From an uncultured Fidelibacterota bacterium (GTDB lineage: Bacteria; Fidelibacterota; Marinisomatia; Marinisomatales; TCS55), in assembly GCA_913049685.1 (NCBI GenBank), contig CAJWZD010000009.1:1-64000 (forward strand): DNA of 64,000 nucleotides, written 5' to 3'. The notes under the pieces are model-generated. The model was not told where the DNA came from. It searched no databases and saw only the letters and a list, made by a program, of their open reading frames with translations. This document shows, in pieces, positions 63,028-64,000 of the stretch; the first letter of the stretch is position 1, and each line of letters opens with the position of its first letter. A program made the translations under genes and the position numbers.

Positions 63028-64000
63028 ATGAATAAGATTAAACGAATAACTGCCTACAAAATAGATCTTCCGCTAAAGGAGGGTTCATATAACTGGTCAG
63101 AAGGGAAATCTGTATCCGTATTTGATTCTACTGTTATTGCGGTAGAAACCGAAAATGGAACGATTGGGTATGGTGAATGCTGTCCATTGGGGCCATTTTA
63201 TCTTCCATCGTATGCTGAAGGAGTGCGAGCTGGAATTAAGGAACTGGGGCCACATCTCATTGGTTTAGACGCGACTAACCTTTTTTATTTAAATCATATC
63301 ATGGATCGATCATTAAAGGGTCACCCCTACGTTAAGTCTCCGATTGATGTTGCATGCTGGGATATCAAAGGTAAGACTGCTGGTCTTCCAGTAAGCAATT
63401 TGCTCGGAGGTGTCTATGGTGAAGACTTCATTCTATATAGAGCTATTTCTCAAGACCAACCAGAGGCAATGGCAGATAAAGTAAAAGAGTATCGAGACCA
63501 AGGTTATCGAAGATTTCAGCTTAAGGTGGGTGGTAATCCAGATGAAGACATAAAAAGAATTCGCTCTGTTGCGGAAAAAATGGAAACTGGGGATAAGTTA
63601 ATTGCTGATGCAAATACTGGATGGCTGACACATGAAGCTGTGCGCGTAGTAAATGGTGTTTCAGATATTGACGTATATATTGAACAACCATGTTTAAGCT
63701 ATGACGAGTGTTTTGCGGTTCGAAAGAAGACTAATCATCCATTTATACTCGATGAGAGCATCAATAATATGAGAACACTCTTAAAAGCTTATCACGATCA
63801 AGCTATGGATGCTGTAAATATTAAAATAAGTAAATTTGGTGGAATTACTAAAGCAGCCCTAGCAAGAGATATTTGTTCTGAGCTTGGTATCGCAATGACT
63901 ATTGAAGATACCTGGGGAGGCGATATTGTAACTGCTGCAATAGCGCATTTAGCTCATACTACCGATCCTAAATTACTCTTTACTGCTACTGATTTTAACA
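63028..64000 (+). CDS. Mandelate racemase/muconate lactonizing enzyme family (enolase superfamily), partial
   Basis: A long open frame not in the track because it runs past the window end (324 codons seen). The capping domain begins [20 protein letters not shown]. The barrel has [22 protein letters not shown] and ILDESI (metal Asp, Glu, Asp), then the base Lys in [10 protein letters not shown] and [18 protein letters not shown]. The last motif resembles cis-3-hydroxyproline dehydratases and related betaine epimerases. The exact reaction is unknown, and the C terminus is missing. Confidence 0.9.
   Translation, partial: MNKIKRITAYKIDLPLKEGSYNWSEGKSVSVFDSTVIAVETENGTIGYGECCPLGPFYLPSYAEGVRAGIKELGPHLIGLDATNLFYLNHIMDRSLKGHPYVKSPIDVACWDIKGKTAGLPVSNLLGGVYGEDFILYRAISQDQPEAMADKVKEYRDQGYRRFQLKVGGNPDEDIKRIRSVAEKMETGDKLIADANTGWLTHEAVRVVNGVSDIDVYIEQPCLSYDECFAVRKKTNHPFILDESINNMRTLLKAYHDQAMDAVNIKISKFGGITKAALARDICSELGIAMTIEDTWGGDIVTAAIAHLAHTTDPKLLFTATDFN

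Noticed and set aside
1-64000. Genome-wide reassignment of TGA (Trp or Gly code)
   Set aside because: TGA ends several genes at the expected length (photolyase, DUF2256 and crtI with ATGA overlaps). Trp and Gly are encoded normally.
1-64000. CRISPR arrays, IS elements, prophage or integrase genes
   Set aside because: No regularly spaced repeats, transposase or phage structural genes were found. The CI-like HTH at 31539 is fused to PAS and has no phage neighbours.

Overview
The window looks like a piece of a free-living marine bacterium of the FCB superphylum, most likely Marinimicrobia (SAR406). The reasons are an AT-rich sequence, proteorhodopsin with crtB/crtI, TonB receptors with N-terminal CarboxypepD-like domains, a giant SprA-type protein with PorV/PorQ-like partners and Por/FlgD-type C-terminal tails, and clear AGGAG ribosome sites (unlike most Bacteroidota). 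This assignment is an inference. The genetic code is standard: TGA ends many genes. Two TGA codons, however, appear to encode selenocysteine.

Region 1 (1-16 kb) is a light and oxidative-stress island, almost all on the minus strand. Reading down the minus strand it holds an NSS transporter, crtI, crtB, green-type proteorhodopsin and a VOC protein. Next comes DUF1737 - SDR - DUF2256 - a cryptochrome/photolyase of the FeS-BCP family that has lost its Fe-S cysteines. Then come a MerR/CarH-like regulator and a class II CPD photolyase. Last is SRPBCC - SDR - selenocysteine peroxiredoxin - TonB receptor - DUF4249 lipoprotein. Three of these transcription units carry the same 21-bp element (two 9-bp direct repeats, WAAMGCTCW) exactly 41 bases upstream of the first start codon. 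This defines a candidate regulon that includes the regulator gene itself.

Region 2 (16-29 kb) contains an aminotransferase, glutaredoxin, exported MsrB, a metal-uptake-like cluster (TonB receptor, His/Asp-rich lipoprotein, DUF2946-like protein), tRNA-Asn with a strong terminator, an SSS symporter, mannose-1-phosphate guanylyltransferase, an Ig-like lipoprotein, a truncated AMP-ligase-like protein and an M14-like protein. Region 3 (29-35 kb) is a set of poorly known exported proteins around a CI-type HTH-PAS regulator. A second selenocysteine peroxiredoxin and a Nudix hydrolase close the region.

Region 4 (35.8-50.2 kb) is one tightly coupled eight-gene minus-strand operon for type IX-like secretion: SprA, M28 peptidase, two surface proteins, PorV- and PorQ-like proteins, a YibQ-type deacetylase and an endonuclease with a sorting tail. 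Region 5 (50-64 kb) is mostly housekeeping: RdgB, gamma-carbonic anhydrase, a MATE/ANKH-like transporter, glycosylasparaginase, RNase R, a queuosine mannosyltransferase, SulP, a TolB-amidohydrolase fusion, a dienelactone hydrolase and a partial enolase-superfamily enzyme. No CRISPR array, transposase, rRNA or prophage was seen. No gene-free stretch exceeds 300 bases.
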